A DNA stretch of 64,000 nucleotides from Muriicola jejuensis (GCF_010671595.1 NZ_JAABOP010000004.1:62001-126000), one strand, 5' to 3'; counted from the stretch's first letter, positions 26,822-36,029 are shown. Notes: generated from the sequence alone by a model not told the origin. Numbers and translations: made by a program.

Positions 26822-29005
26822 TATACTTTCGTGCCCGGAATCTTTCACGAACAGGCAGGAACTGTTTGTTTTGAAGACCATTTCCTTAACGAAGTGGAAA
26901 CTGAGGTTTTCCTCCATTCCAAAGATATTGAGATCTGCGGATGGCCCATCTTCCACAATCTCCCTGAACTTGCCGATACGCACCTCTGTAAGCGTACTGG
27001 GCAGCCTTGCAAGGTTGATCAGGGATTCGAGGAAGTTCCTGGCATTGGCCTCTTCACCCGGGTCGCTGATCACAGTGATCAGCCTGATCCTAGCGTTCCA
27101 ATTGGTCTTGAGTTTATAGGCGATTAGCAATGACAGGTCCAGATTCCCAATGTCCCACCCAATACTCCAGTTCTTTTGCCGGTCACTGATCCAAACATTG
27201 ATGATGTTCCTCTCCCCTAATAGGGCAGTGGGATGGGCTACATAGAGAAGTACACCGATCTCCAGCCGGATAGACTCCCGGATGATAGGACGCACCTCCT
27301 TCTCATAATCGTCGTGTTCCTGGAGGTTCAGGAAAACGACATTGGGTTTGAAGAATGCCCCTTGCAAAGCCTGACTGGCATAATTGATCCCCTTGGTAAA
27401 TTCTTCCGTGTGTATGACGGTCCAGGAAGAAAATACTCCCTTGGTCCTGAAAGACTCGGAGAGCTGTTCCAGTTTCAGGGAAAGGGTACTCTTTTCAGAA
27501 AATGGCTCTATCCCCAGGAGTTTAATAGAACCTTTGGGTTTGGCGATATTCCTGAGAAACTCAAAGATGCCTTTCACCCCGTTGATGTCTCGTACCGGCA
27601 CCATCAGATTGGGTTTCCAGGCCCGCTGTTGCATTTTTTTCATTCCCCAGGTGTGTTTCGCTGCCCATTCGGCAAAAGAGACAAAGAGTCCTGAACGCAC
27701 ATCTTCAAAAGGAGTTTCCAGGTTCTGACGCGACAGATACCAGTACACGGCGAATACGATCATCACCGAGAGCAAACTTACGGTTGGGTTGATGATGAAC
27801 ATGGCAAATACAGAAGAGATGAGTCCGACCCAAGGAACCCATCGGGGGATCTTGAAGACGGGCCGATAACTGATCAGACCCAGATTTTGTTCTATGATGA
27901 CCACTATGTTGATCATGGCATAGGTTATCAGAAAAAAGAGGGTCACCAGAGGGGCTACCGCATTGATGTTGCGCAACAACATGGTCGCAAAGATCAATAG
28001 CCCTGTGATGATCATCGCATTTCGTGGCTGTCCATTGGCACTCTGCCCGGAGAGGAATTTGGAATAAGGGAGGACCTTGTGTTCTCCCATGGCAAAAAGG
28101 ATGCGCGATGAACCCACAATGGAGGCCAGGGCCGAGGAAAAGGTGGCTCCAAGGATACCGGCTATGATAAGAGGACCCGAAGCCGCCTTGTCGACGATGA
28201 TGTAATAATCGCCCAGCAATTCTGCCTCGTTGGCGCTTCGGGCCAGCCAGTAGGCCAGGCCCATGTAGATCATAAAGCTGACACCGATGGCCCAAAGTGT
28301 GCCGACAGGGATGCTTTTCTTGGGTTCTTTCAATTCCCCCGACATATTGGCGCCGGCCATGATCCCAGTAGCCGCCGGGAAAAAGACCGCAAAGACCATC
28401 CAGAAATCACTTCCGCTAAACGCATTTTCTGCAGAACCCTTGAATGTCCCGAATCTCAGGGCCTCCTCGTTGCTCACTACCATGGAGCCTCCATAGGCTG
28501 CCCAGACAATGGAAATAAAGGAGAGGATAATTACCCCCATAATAATGTATTGTGTCTTGATTGCCAGGTTGGCGCTTACGTAGGCGATCCCGAAGAGCAT
28601 TCCAAAGACCAGCACATCTACCAGAAAGGGGTTGTGAGCGGGAAAGATCCCCAGCCAGCCTTCCCGGAATCCAAATATATACATGGTCACTGCGAGCCCC
28701 TGTGAGACATAACGGGGAATCCCGAGGCTACCACCTACTTCCAATCCCAATGCCTGGGAAACGATGGCATAAGCACCTCCGGCCCCGATCCTGATGTTGG
28801 TAGTGATCGCAGACATGGAGAGGGCTGTACACAGGGTGATACCAAAGGAAAACAGTATGATCAGCCAGGTGCCGAGCAAACCGGCGTTGCCGACCACCCA
28901 TCCGAGCCTTAGATACATGATCACACCCAGAATGGTCAAAAGGGTAGGGGTGAATACCCCTCCAAAAGTCCCGAATTTCTTGAGTTTGACTTCTTGGGTC
29001 TCCAT
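26813..29005 (-). CDS. cation-chloride cotransporter-like APC-family permease
   Basis: 730 residues. The N-terminal 450 residues carry about twelve membrane helices, beginning GTFGGVFTPTLLTILGVIMY, the start typical of bacterial relatives of SLC12 Na-K-Cl and K-Cl cotransporters. The C-terminal 270 residues form a soluble domain like that of SLC12 transporters. The substrate, K+, Na+ with Cl- or amino acids, cannot be fixed by sequence alone. The 3' end overlaps the AraC domain end by nine bases on the other strand. A near-consensus -7 box (TATCTTTC, reverse of 29034-29041) lies about 30 bases before the start. Confidence 0.85.
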   Translation of the reverse strand: METQEVKLKKFGTFGGVFTPTLLTILGVIMYLRLGWVVGNAGLLGTWLIILFSFGITLCTALSMSAITTNIRIGAGGAYAIVSQALGLEVGGSLGIPRYVSQGLAVTMYIFGFREGWLGIFPAHNPFLVDVLVFGMLFGIAYVSANLAIKTQYIIMGVIILSFISIVWAAYGGSMVVSNEEALRFGTFKGSAENAFSGSDFWMVFAVFFPAATGIMAGANMSGELKEPKKSIPVGTLWAIGVSFMIYMGLAYWLARSANEAELLGDYYIIVDKAASGPLIIAGILGATFSSALASIVGSSRILFAMGEHKVLPYSKFLSGQSANGQPRNAMIITGLLIFATMLLRNINAVAPLVTLFFLITYAMINIVVIIEQNLGLISYRPVFKIPRWVPWVGLISSVFAMFIINPTVSLLSVMIVFAVYWYLSRQNLETPFEDVRSGLFVSFAEWAAKHTWGMKKMQQRAWKPNLMVPVRDINGVKGIFEFLRNIAKPKGSIKLLGIEPFSEKSTLSLKLEQLSESFRTKGVFSSWTVIHTEEFTKGINYASQALQGAFFKPNVVFLNLQEHDDYEKEVRPIIRESIRLEIGVLLYVAHPTALLGERNIINVWISDRQKNWSIGWDIGNLDLSLLIAYKLKTNWNARIRLITVISDPGEEANARNFLESLINLARLPSTLTEVRIGKFREIVEDGPSADLNIFGMEENLSFHFVKEMVFKTNSSCLFVKDSGHESILA

Positions 29006-29139
29006 AAAATCCCCGCGGGTTTGGTTGTCCTATGAAAGATAGAAATAATCCCTTTCCTGAAAGGAGGAAATGAGAAAATTATCACAAAATAATGGCGGAG
29101 CAAACCGTATAATAATTCCTGAATAAAGCGAATTCTGCA

Positions 29140-29147
29140 TACTTTTG
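29140..29147 (+). promoter_or_regulatory. -7 element TACTTTTG
   Basis: Exact TAnnTTTG match about 55 bases upstream of the ATG at 29203, giving a leader of roughly 50 bases. Confidence 0.45.
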
Positions 29148-29202
29148 ATAGGGAATTAATCCGTTTTATGGGGTTCTCACCCCATTCTTTAAACCAACTG
29201 AA

Positions 29203-29904
29203 ATGACAAAATTCAAATACCGTGTTGAGATCCTGGCACTGAAAGAAGTACACGAAATTCCCGGAGCCTGGGACGATAAACAATTCAGAGGATTACTGAC
29301 CCATTTGGAATACGAAGGGGCGGAGGATATTCCCGAGGCGGAACTGAAGGAAATGGCCTCTCTGGCCCTTTCGGATTTTGAGAAGGAGGAGGCCGTTGAG
29401 AAAGTGCTGGAATTCAGGATGGGAGAGAAACTCAATAAGGGGCAACGCAAGAACCTCGGCAACGAGATGCAGGAAGACCCTTTGTGGATCGAGTACTCGG
29501 ACCTGAGCCTGCATGAGGAGTTATTCCATGTGGGGTGTATGCTCTACTGGACCTTTCCCAGAAATTTCCCTTCCCCGGATATCGCAAGACTCACCATCAG
29601 ACTCACCGCAATGAGCCCTGAGGCAATGGGCAATTTAAAGAAACTCACGGCTTCATTCCTTTGCCGGGTCCTGAATAGCGGGATGGATGAAAGCAATATC
29701 ATGAACCGCCTCTTCGATGAGAACCTGGAAGCAAACCGATTCCCTGAGGCTGATCACATACTCTGGCAGTTCGGGACAGACGATTTTGATGAAAAATCGA
29801 GATCGGTGACAGTAACGGTCTATACCTCCTGGAACTGGGTAGAGGACCTCAAAGGGGTGAATGAGTTTGATGCTACCGCCTGGGCAGATGGTCAACTGGA
29901 ATAG
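29203..29904 (+). CDS. conserved-looking cytosolic protein of unknown function
   Basis: 233 residues, acidic, no signal peptide and no membrane segment. It begins with a beta-strand (KFKYRVEILALKEVHEIPGAW) and is mostly helical in the middle (residues 50-180), with FHVGCMLYWTFPRNFP as the most distinctive segment and a beta-like tail (SVTVTVYTSWNWV). The family was not recognised and no catalytic motif stands out. It is followed after about 50 bases by a DUF2807 gene, but a common role is not evident. Confidence 0.6.
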   Translation: MTKFKYRVEILALKEVHEIPGAWDDKQFRGLLTHLEYEGAEDIPEAELKEMASLALSDFEKEEAVEKVLEFRMGEKLNKGQRKNLGNEMQEDPLWIEYSDLSLHEELFHVGCMLYWTFPRNFPSPDIARLTIRLTAMSPEAMGNLKKLTASFLCRVLNSGMDESNIMNRLFDENLEANRFPEADHILWQFGTDDFDEKSRSVTVTVYTSWNWVEDLKGVNEFDATAWADGQLE

Positions 29905-29955
29905 CATTGCGCGAATTATTGTTGTAACTTTTAAGGGATACTAACTCTTATACTC

Positions 29956-30783
29956 ATGAATAAGGTCATATTACTTGGTTTTATTATCATCCCCCTCTTT
30001 ATCCTTTCTGCCCAAAAAAAGCCTAAGATCAAAGGAAACAAAGAGGTAATTCAGGTAAAGCAGGACATCGATGGGAATTTCAATTCTCTGGAAGTAGATG
30101 ACGGACTGGAGATCCACCTGAATCCTGGATCGAGAAATGGCTATATCCTTGAAACAGATTCCAATCTGGTGGATGTGATTGAGTTCTTTGTGCTGGACAG
30201 TGTCCTCAGGGTATATACCACTCAGGAAATCACCAGCAGCAAAAAACTGGATATTTATCTGAGCGTATCGTCCGTAGAGCATTTTATTTTAAAGAATGAT
30301 GCCAAGGTCACAGCCAAGGATGCCATCAAAGCGAATCGCTGTTACCTGGCCGCTTATAATTCGAGTCGCTTCGACCTAAAGATCGAATCCACGGACGTGA
30401 CCATTACCCTGCACCGAAATGCAGGGGGCAGGTTGGACATAGAAGCGGAGAACACTACGATTGTCATGAATGACAGGACCGATATGAAGGCTGAAGTAAA
30501 GACTGAGAACCTGAGGGTTACTGTGAACAACACCGCGGAACTCAAAATTGATGGGCAGGCCGACTATGCAGCCTACAACCTGAAAAAATCCTCCAAACTG
30601 GATGGAAGGGACATGAAAGTCGGATCAGTAGATCTGTATACCTCCAATAATGCAGACGTGTATGTTCATGCGACTAAAAATCTGGAGGTCGATGCCCAGG
30701 GCAGCAGTAATGTGTATGTGTACGGCAACCCGGAGGTGGATGTAAAAGGGCTAACCGATAAATCCAAAATCATAAAAAGGTAA
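29956..30783 (+). CDS. DUF2807 (head GIN-type) secreted beta-helix protein
   Basis: 275 residues with a signal peptide (hydrophobic 3-18, cut near LSAQ). The domain starts with FNSLEVDDGLEIHLNPG, the typical 'gin' pattern, and continues as short repeating beta-strands with alternating hydrophobic residues (FDLKIESTDVTITL, LRVTVNNTAELKI, VDLYTSNNADVYV). These proteins fold as a right-handed beta-solenoid and are thought to be surface-exposed in Bacteroidota; their function is unclear. It heads a group of four small envelope genes on the same strand. Confidence 0.82.
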   Translation: MNKVILLGFIIIPLFILSAQKKPKIKGNKEVIQVKQDIDGNFNSLEVDDGLEIHLNPGSRNGYILETDSNLVDVIEFFVLDSVLRVYTTQEITSSKKLDIYLSVSSVEHFILKNDAKVTAKDAIKANRCYLAAYNSSRFDLKIESTDVTITLHRNAGGRLDIEAENTTIVMNDRTDMKAEVKTENLRVTVNNTAELKIDGQADYAAYNLKKSSKLDGRDMKVGSVDLYTSNNADVYVHATKNLEVDAQGSSNVYVYGNPEVDVKGLTDKSKIIKR

Positions 30784-30803
30784 GGAACTTTAAATGGAAC
30801 CCT

Positions 30804-30998
30804 ATGAGATTTAAAACTGTGATGGCTATTTTATTCGCCGCGGTGATCATCATTTTCTCCCTGCAGAACTCGGAGGTCACCGATGTTGATTTTTTGTTCT
30901 GGAAAATATCCATGTCGAAAGTACTGATCATTCTCGGGAGCTTTGGGATAGGCGTGCTGGTGGGGATTCTCGTTTCTCTAAAGAAAAATATTTCTTAA
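30804..30998 (+). CDS. LapA-domain (DUF1049) small membrane protein
   Basis: 64 residues with two hydrophobic segments (5-21 and 37-57). The middle LQNSEVTDVDFLFW is the LapA hallmark (FxxQNxxxVxxxFLFW). In E. coli, LapA acts with LapB in regulating lipopolysaccharide synthesis. Here no lapB is nearby, so only the domain call is safe. It sits 20 bases after the DUF2807 gene and one base before the next gene. Confidence 0.8.
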   Translation: MRFKTVMAILFAAVIIIFSLQNSEVTDVDFLFWKISMSKVLIILGSFGIGVLVGILVSLKKNIS

Positions 30999-30999
30999 A

Positions 31000-31566
31000 A
31001 TGCTTAATTACAATAAGATATATCTATATTTTATAACTATTACATTAATTATGTCCTGTGCTGTTTCCTCTAAGCGTACATCGGCAGGGGATCCTCTGCT
31101 AAAACTGGAAGAGAAACTGACCACGCGGTCTTATCGTATTGAGGCCAACTGGGCCTTTCCCCTGATGACCCAGGGGATCACTCAGGTGGTAAATTCAGGC
31201 CTCCTTCTGCCAGGGAGCAATGCCAACAGTATCAACCTTATGGGCAATGCCAACTACTTCAGGGTGGAGGGGGACAGTGTGATGATCGCACTGCCGTATT
31301 TTGGTGAAAGGCAGATAGGAGGTGGATATGGAGCCAGGGATGTGGGAATTGCATTCGAAGGAATCCCGCTCTCCTACAAATGGAAAAAGGAAGAGAAAAG
31401 AGAACGCATGGTCGTGGAAATTGAGGTAAGGGACCGGATCGAGACACTGGTCTTCAAACTTTTTCTGTTTCCTTCAGGCAAGGCCGACATCAACGTCAAC
31501 AGCAGCCACAGATCATCCATCAGGTACAGCGGTGAGATGATCCCCGTCGCTGAATCGGAACATTAA
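31000..31566 (+). CDS. DUF4251-like lipoprotein
   Basis: 188 residues with a lipobox (IMSCA) after an unusually AT-rich first 60 bases. The body contains NYFRVEGDSVMIALPYFGE and GGYGARDVGIAFEGIP, typical of the DUF4251 family of Bacteroidota envelope proteins, and ends with IVEIEVRDRIETL-like beta segments. Function is unknown. The start lies one base after the LapA stop. Confidence 0.75.
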   Translation: MLNYNKIYLYFITITLIMSCAVSSKRTSAGDPLLKLEEKLTTRSYRIEANWAFPLMTQGITQVVNSGLLLPGSNANSINLMGNANYFRVEGDSVMIALPYFGERQIGGGYGARDVGIAFEGIPLSYKWKKEEKRERMVVEIEVRDRIETLVFKLFLFPSGKADINVNSSHRSSIRYSGEMIPVAESEH

Positions 31567-31595
31567 CCCGCCATACAAGGCTAAAATAACCTATC

Positions 31596-32108
31596 ATGAA
31601 GAAATTGATCTTTCTTTTTATTGTGTTTACCAGCCCTTTGTCTGCACAAATACCAGAATGGGTAGGAGAGGAGATGAGCCGCAGCGTTGGGGTCTGGGTG
31701 GCAGATAACTCCGCCTATATGAATGAAAATGAGACGGACGACAGCTATGCGGTGGAATGGACCTGGGGAAAGGGAAAGAGAAGTTTGCTTGGGGTTCTTT
31801 ACGGTATAAAAAAAGGGGAAAGGACCCAGGCCTACTGGCAATTCTTTCAATTTTGGGATGCCGAGAGAAAACAAATGCGTGTCATTCAGGTTTCTCCCTG
31901 GGGGGTCAAGGGCGAAGGGTTTCTTCAGCAGGTAGACAGTACGCATACCAGTATGCGGCAAACCTTTGTACTGCCTGATGGAAATAGTTATGAAGCCGGA
32001 CACCGAACCGAGATCTTTATGGACCGTGAAGTGAGCACTTCCTATACCATACAGGGTGAGGAGTGGATCCCCAACAGGACCTATATCTGGTTCAGACAAA
32101 GGCCGTAA
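31596..32108 (+). CDS. secreted protein of unknown function
   Basis: 170 residues with a signal peptide (MKKLIFLFIVFTSPLSAQ). The mature part is rich in Trp and Tyr and in beta-strand patterns (YAVEWTWGKGKRSLLGVLYG, YWQFFQFWDAE, VQVSPWG-like segments), resembling a small lipocalin-like or DUF1579-like barrel. There is no catalytic motif. It follows the DUF4251 gene by 29 bases and probably ends the operon. Confidence 0.6.
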   Translation: MKKLIFLFIVFTSPLSAQIPEWVGEEMSRSVGVWVADNSAYMNENETDDSYAVEWTWGKGKRSLLGVLYGIKKGERTQAYWQFFQFWDAERKQMRVIQVSPWGVKGEGFLQQVDSTHTSMRQTFVLPDGNSYEAGHRTEIFMDREVSTSYTIQGEEWIPNRTYIWFRQRP

Positions 32109-32155
32109 GGGTAAATTTCAGGCATCAATCGTACTAATCTATAGTTAAAAAATAT

Positions 32156-32163
32156 TACTATTG
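32156..32163 (+). promoter_or_regulatory. -7-like element TACTATTG before the EamA transporter
   Basis: One mismatch from TAnnTTTG, 22 bases before the ATG at 32185. It contains the TTG at 32161 that would otherwise be an alternative start, which argues for the later ATG. Confidence 0.35.
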
Positions 32164-32184
32164 CAGGCTGTTGAGGACCCGTCT

Positions 32185-33102
32185 ATGGAAAACAAAAAGC
32201 AAGTCCCCCTTATCTTTGCCGCCTTTTTTGCCATCTACGTGATATGGGGTTCTACCTACCTCCTCAACAAGATCGCAGTGGCAGAATTGCCCCCCTTTCT
32301 GCTGGCCGGGATCCGATTTGTCTCGGCAGGTATCCTTATCTTCCTGATCGCTGCCCTGATGGGAAAATCCCTGAAGATTACCAAAAAACAGCTTGGGAAT
32401 AGCATCCTCGCCGGCTTTTTGTTCCTCAGTTTCGGGAACGGGGTAGTGGTCTGGGCCCTGAAATACGTCGACAGCAATTTTGCCGCCCTGGAGATCTCCG
32501 CCCAACCTTTGATTGTGCTCCTGATGATGTGGATATTTCAGGGAAAGCGCATACAACCCATGTCGATGGTCGGCGTAGTCCTCGGGGTAATAGGGATCTA
32601 TCTGCTGATCAACCAGGATATTGTGATCGAACAGGAGAACGCCTGGCTGGGCATTGTCCTTATCTTCCTGGCCATGCTGGCCTGGGGGTATGGCAGCCTG
32701 TTTGTGCAGGGGGCGGAATTTCCTTCAAATTACTTTGTCAGTACGGGATACCAGATGTTTACAGGTGGGATCATGCTAGGGATCATTAGTATTGCCTTCG
32801 GGGAACCCTGGAGCAATCCTGTTAACTGGCAACCCATTACCCACTGGGCCATGTTGCTCTTGATCCTGTTCGGTAGCATTGTGGCCTTTACATCCTTTAA
32901 TTTTCTTCTCAAACACATATCGCCCGAGAAGGTTTCTACCAATACGTATGTGAATCCCATTGTCGCTATGATACTGGGCGCCTACTTTTTGAACGAGTCT
33001 ATCACCACCCAATCCATTGTGGCGGCCTGTATCCTGCTTACCGGGGTCTATTTTATCAATACGAGCAAAAAGGGAATTCTGCTTTCGCGTTTCCGCAAAT
33101 AG
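32185..33102 (+). CDS. EamA-family (drug/metabolite) transporter
   Basis: 305 residues from ATG 32185 (GAGG seven bases upstream). Ten hydrophobic segments in two five-helix halves, the DMT/EamA repeat. The halves start with FAAFFAIYVIWGSTYLLNK and GIVLIFLAMLAWGYGSLFV. The first half contains VWALKYVDSNFAALE and the second TSFNFLLKHISPEKVST, the standard repeat landmarks. These inner-membrane proteins export amino acids, metabolites or drugs; the substrate is not predictable. Confidence 0.88.
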   Translation: MENKKQVPLIFAAFFAIYVIWGSTYLLNKIAVAELPPFLLAGIRFVSAGILIFLIAALMGKSLKITKKQLGNSILAGFLFLSFGNGVVVWALKYVDSNFAALEISAQPLIVLLMMWIFQGKRIQPMSMVGVVLGVIGIYLLINQDIVIEQENAWLGIVLIFLAMLAWGYGSLFVQGAEFPSNYFVSTGYQMFTGGIMLGIISIAFGEPWSNPVNWQPITHWAMLLLILFGSIVAFTSFNFLLKHISPEKVSTNTYVNPIVAMILGAYFLNESITTQSIVAACILLTGVYFINTSKKGILLSRFRK

Positions 33103-33196
33103 GCCTGTTGAGGGTTTTTCTACTAATTGCCTGACTGACAATATTTAAGATAATGGTTCGTTCTACTCTTGTTGTGAACCAAACAGATTATTTATT

Positions 33197-33934
33197 ATGA
33201 CAAAATACCGAGCTATCCTGGGGCTATTGTTTTTCTTTATCGCTGTGGCCACCTTTGCACAGGGCAATTTTCACAAAGGCGTTCTGCACCTTAACAAAGG
33301 GAAGGCCAAAGAGGTTTATATCGAGATCGATTTTGAGTTTCCCCAGCGCTTCCAGCAAGGCATTACCTATATGGAGCCCAAGGACTTCGATAAGTATATG
33401 AAAACCGGGAAGATGAAAGGAAAAATGAAACAAAAGATGGAACCCAAACATTTTGAAGGTTTCAGCCTCGAAGACGGACGGGAGTTTAAAACCGTTTGGT
33501 ATGCCGACCTCACAGGAAAGGCTATCAAGATGATCCCGAAGCGCATGACCCTGGAACAGGTAGCCGAAGGTCCGATCAATGTGTACAAGTTGTATAGCCG
33601 GACCACCGGGAAGATCAACCAGGAGCTGGCCGACGTATTCTTTGAGGACAGGGCGAATCTGGTCAACTATATACAGGACAATTTTCAGCTCCTCGTCCTG
33701 AAAGACAAGAAGAACCCTACGAACGTGGTCCAGATCAACCTGCTAAACTATATAGGGGACAATCCCAGGGTAAAGGAGAATTACGACAACAATCAGTACG
33801 GCCTGAGAAACCAATTTTCAGATGGCTTTAAAATGGGCAAGTATGTGAACAAAGAATTTGAAGCAGCTTTTCTGAGGATGATCGATGACTACAACCAGGA
33901 ATCGACAACCGATTCTGAAGCCCGTTCCAGATAG
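33197..33934 (+). CDS. secreted protein of unknown function
   Basis: 245 residues with a signal peptide (cleavage after ATFAQ). A short Lys/Met-rich stretch (residues 73-94: KTGKMKGKMKQKMEPKHF) interrupts a beta-rich N-terminal part, and the C-terminal third is helical (ENYDNNQYGLRNQFSDGF). Family not recognised and no enzymatic motif seen. A TACTCTTG element at 33164-33171 could be its -7 box. It ends at a strong terminator, so it is monocistronic. Confidence 0.6.
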   Translation: MTKYRAILGLLFFFIAVATFAQGNFHKGVLHLNKGKAKEVYIEIDFEFPQRFQQGITYMEPKDFDKYMKTGKMKGKMKQKMEPKHFEGFSLEDGREFKTVWYADLTGKAIKMIPKRMTLEQVAEGPINVYKLYSRTTGKINQELADVFFEDRANLVNYIQDNFQLLVLKDKKNPTNVVQINLLNYIGDNPRVKENYDNNQYGLRNQFSDGFKMGKYVNKEFEAAFLRMIDDYNQESTTDSEARSR

Positions 33935-33956
33935 GTCCTATTTGCTATAAATCTTT

Positions 33957-33993
33957 AAAAGATCCTGTTCTTGCCGGACAGGATCTTTTTTTT
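33957..33993 (+). terminator. rho-independent terminator
   Basis: AAAAGATCCTGT (33957-33968) pairs with ACAGGATCTTTT (33978-33989), a twelve-base stem around a nine-base loop, followed by more T's. Confidence 0.9.
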
Positions 33994-34055
33994 GATACCT
34001 CCAGGAATTGTATTTTTTTTAAGATTTGACCTTCCGGATCTTGCGGATTGTTTGC

Positions 34056-34063
34056 TATGTTTG
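34056..34063 (+). promoter_or_regulatory. -7 element TATGTTTG before the sorbosone dehydrogenase-like gene
   Basis: Exact TAnnTTTG match 29 bases before the ATG at 34093. Because transcription would begin near 34070, the earlier in-frame ATG at 34048 cannot be the start. Confidence 0.5.
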
Positions 34064-34092
34064 ACGGTCCAAACAAAAAGAAAGTATTCCTT

Positions 34093-35295
34093 ATGAAGAT
34101 TCGATCCTTCTCTGTCGTTTTTAGCCTGATCTCTTTCGTTTTATTGTTCCTCTTCTCGTGTGGGGAAGAAAGACAGAAGGATGCTGTTGCTGAGGAAGTC
34201 GTGCAATACGACGAGGCGCCATCCAACCTTCCCCTGGATCGGCTTAAATTTCCACAAGGATTTAAGATCGAAGTGTATGCCGACAGTATAGATGGGGCAC
34301 GGTCCATGGCGATGGGAGAGGGGGGAACCCTCTTTGTGGGGACCCGAAATGACAAGACGGTATATGCCATACAGGACCTGGACAAGGATTTTAAGGCAGA
34401 CCATGTAACCATCCTGGATTCTACCTTGTCCGTACCCAACGGGATCGCATTTCGAAATGGGTCACTTTATGTTGCGGAGGTAGGCCGACTCCTGAGGTAT
34501 GACAGCATAGAAACCCGATTGGGAAATCCGCCCAATCCCGTGGTCGTATACGATGATTATCCCAAAGCCTTCCACCACGGGTGGAAATACATCGCTTTTG
34601 GCCCGGATGACAAGCTCTACGTGCCGGTTGGGGCTCCCTGCAATATTTGTGACTCTACATCCGTGGATGCCCGCTATGCCACCATTACCAGGATGGATCC
34701 CGATGGGAGTAACCGGGAGATCTACGCCCAGGGAGTCAGGAATACCGTTGGGTTCACCTGGCATCCCAAGACCGGCGAGATGTTCTTCACAGACAATGGC
34801 CGCGATTTGATGGGGGATGACATCCCGCCCTGCGAACTCAACCGCGTCACGGAGGCGGGTCAGCATTTCGGATATCCTTTTTGTCATGGGGGAACGATCA
34901 GCGATCCGGAATTCGGTGGCCTGAGACCCTGTTCGGACTTTGTAGCCCCGGTACAGCCCCTGGGTGCCCATGTGGCCCCTCTGGCCGTCAAATTCAGCCC
35001 GGGTACCATGTTCCCCAGGGAATACGACAACGTAGCACTCATCGCGGAGCACGGCTCCTGGAACCGGTCTAAGAAATCGGGTTACCGGATCTCCATGGTA
35101 AAACTGGATGAGAACCAGCAAGCAACCAGCTACGAAACATTTATCGAAGGCTGGTTGGATGAAGCCACTCAGGAGCAGTTCGGTCGACCCGTAGATCTGT
35201 TGTTTCTCGAAGACGGTTCCCTGTTGATCTCCGATGATTACGGGGATGCCATATACAGGGTAACCTATGATGGTATGGGGACGTTGATCGAGTAA
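34093..35295 (+). CDS. glucose/sorbosone dehydrogenase-like lipoprotein
   Basis: 400 residues from ATG 34093, with a lipobox (FLFSCG). The rest is a beta-propeller of the GSDH/sorbosone type: FKIEVYADSIDGARSMAMG, VPNGIAFRNGSLYVAEVGRL, HHGWKYIAFGPDDKLYVPVG, the cysteine pair in PCNICD, FFTDNGRDLMGDDIPPCELN and GQHFGYPFCHGG. Relatives use PQQ or are cytochrome-linked, but many lack confirmed activity. It is probably periplasmic and membrane-anchored, oxidising a sugar or aldose. The next gene is a GntR regulator 100 bases on, which might control it. Confidence 0.85.
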   Translation: MKIRSFSVVFSLISFVLLFLFSCGEERQKDAVAEEVVQYDEAPSNLPLDRLKFPQGFKIEVYADSIDGARSMAMGEGGTLFVGTRNDKTVYAIQDLDKDFKADHVTILDSTLSVPNGIAFRNGSLYVAEVGRLLRYDSIETRLGNPPNPVVVYDDYPKAFHHGWKYIAFGPDDKLYVPVGAPCNICDSTSVDARYATITRMDPDGSNREIYAQGVRNTVGFTWHPKTGEMFFTDNGRDLMGDDIPPCELNRVTEAGQHFGYPFCHGGTISDPEFGGLRPCSDFVAPVQPLGAHVAPLAVKFSPGTMFPREYDNVALIAEHGSWNRSKKSGYRISMVKLDENQQATSYETFIEGWLDEATQEQFGRPVDLLFLEDGSLLISDDYGDAIYRVTYDGMGTLIE

Positions 35296-35365
35296 TCCCA
35301 AGATTTTTCTTCTACCAGACTCCCATAAAAAGTATAATACCAAACTTTAACATATATTATTATCA

Positions 35366-35383
35366 TATATCGTATACGATATA
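35366..35383. promoter_or_regulatory. perfect 18-base palindrome, probable GntR operator
   Basis: TATATCGTATACGATATA is its own reverse complement and lies 14 bases before the gntR ATG at 35397, in the core promoter. Its centre TCGTATACGA fits the FadR-subfamily operator style (TnGTnnACnA). Autorepression is the simplest reading. A related GTATAC-centred palindrome occurs at 38189-38212. Confidence 0.65.
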
Positions 35384-35396
35384 GTATATTAGCGGT

Positions 35397-36029
35397 ATGA
35401 TAGAAAAGATCAATTTCAGGGACCAGGTAAGGAATATCCTCCTGGACCGGATGAAATCGGGGGAACTTTCTGCCGGGGATGCCATTTCCCTGGCTCGATT
35501 ATCCAGGGAACTGGATGTAAGTGTTACGCCGATACGCGAAGCGCTTACCCAGCTTCAACAATCGGGCATCATTGAAGCCATCCCCAACAGGGGGTTCATC
35601 ATTCCTGAGATCCATCCTTCTGATGTGAGGGAGGTATATGAACTTGTGGCACATCTGGAATGCCTGGCCCTTGAGAACGGTCAGTTCAGCCCCGGTTTGC
35701 TGGAGCAGCTTAAAAAGCAACAAGTCGTTTTTAAGGATACCAGGACTGCCATGGACAGGATCAATGCCGATATGCATTTTCATGAGCTGCTTGCGTCTGC
35801 CTATAAGAACACTACCGCCCAACGCATCCTGGAAGACCTTAAGATACGGATCTTCTTTTACGAAAAGGGGTTTATGGATGCCCATGGTTTTTACGAGCAT
35901 TCCTCGGATCACCACGACCAGATCATCCATTGCCTGGAACAAAAAAACATTCACGAAGCCTGCAGGATCCTGAAAGAGAACTGGCTGCAGATCTTACAAT
36001 ACGCACCCTATGAGAACACATCTTCTTAG
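35397..36029 (+). CDS. GntR-family (FadR/FCD) transcriptional regulator
   Basis: 210 residues. The winged helix-turn-helix is at about 8-72 (ISLARLSRELDVSVTPIREAL, IIEAIPNRGFIIPEI), and the all-helical FCD ligand domain occupies 80-200. Metal/ligand-site histidines are seen in DMHFHELLASAY and SSDHHDQIIHCLE. FCD regulators bind small carboxylates or sugar acids. The palindrome at 35366-35383 is its likely operator. Its last 20 bases overlap the start of the PD40 lipoprotein gene, so at least two genes are translated from this transcript. Confidence 0.9.
   Translation: MIEKINFRDQVRNILLDRMKSGELSAGDAISLARLSRELDVSVTPIREALTQLQQSGIIEAIPNRGFIIPEIHPSDVREVYELVAHLECLALENGQFSPGLLEQLKKQQVVFKDTRTAMDRINADMHFHELLASAYKNTTAQRILEDLKIRIFFYEKGFMDAHGFYEHSSDHHDQIIHCLEQKNIHEACRILKENWLQILQYAPYENTSS

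Noticed and set aside
34462-35343. 293-codon reverse frame over the sorbosone dehydrogenase-like gene
   Set aside because: The forward gene has a signal, lipobox and family motifs; the reverse frame has none.
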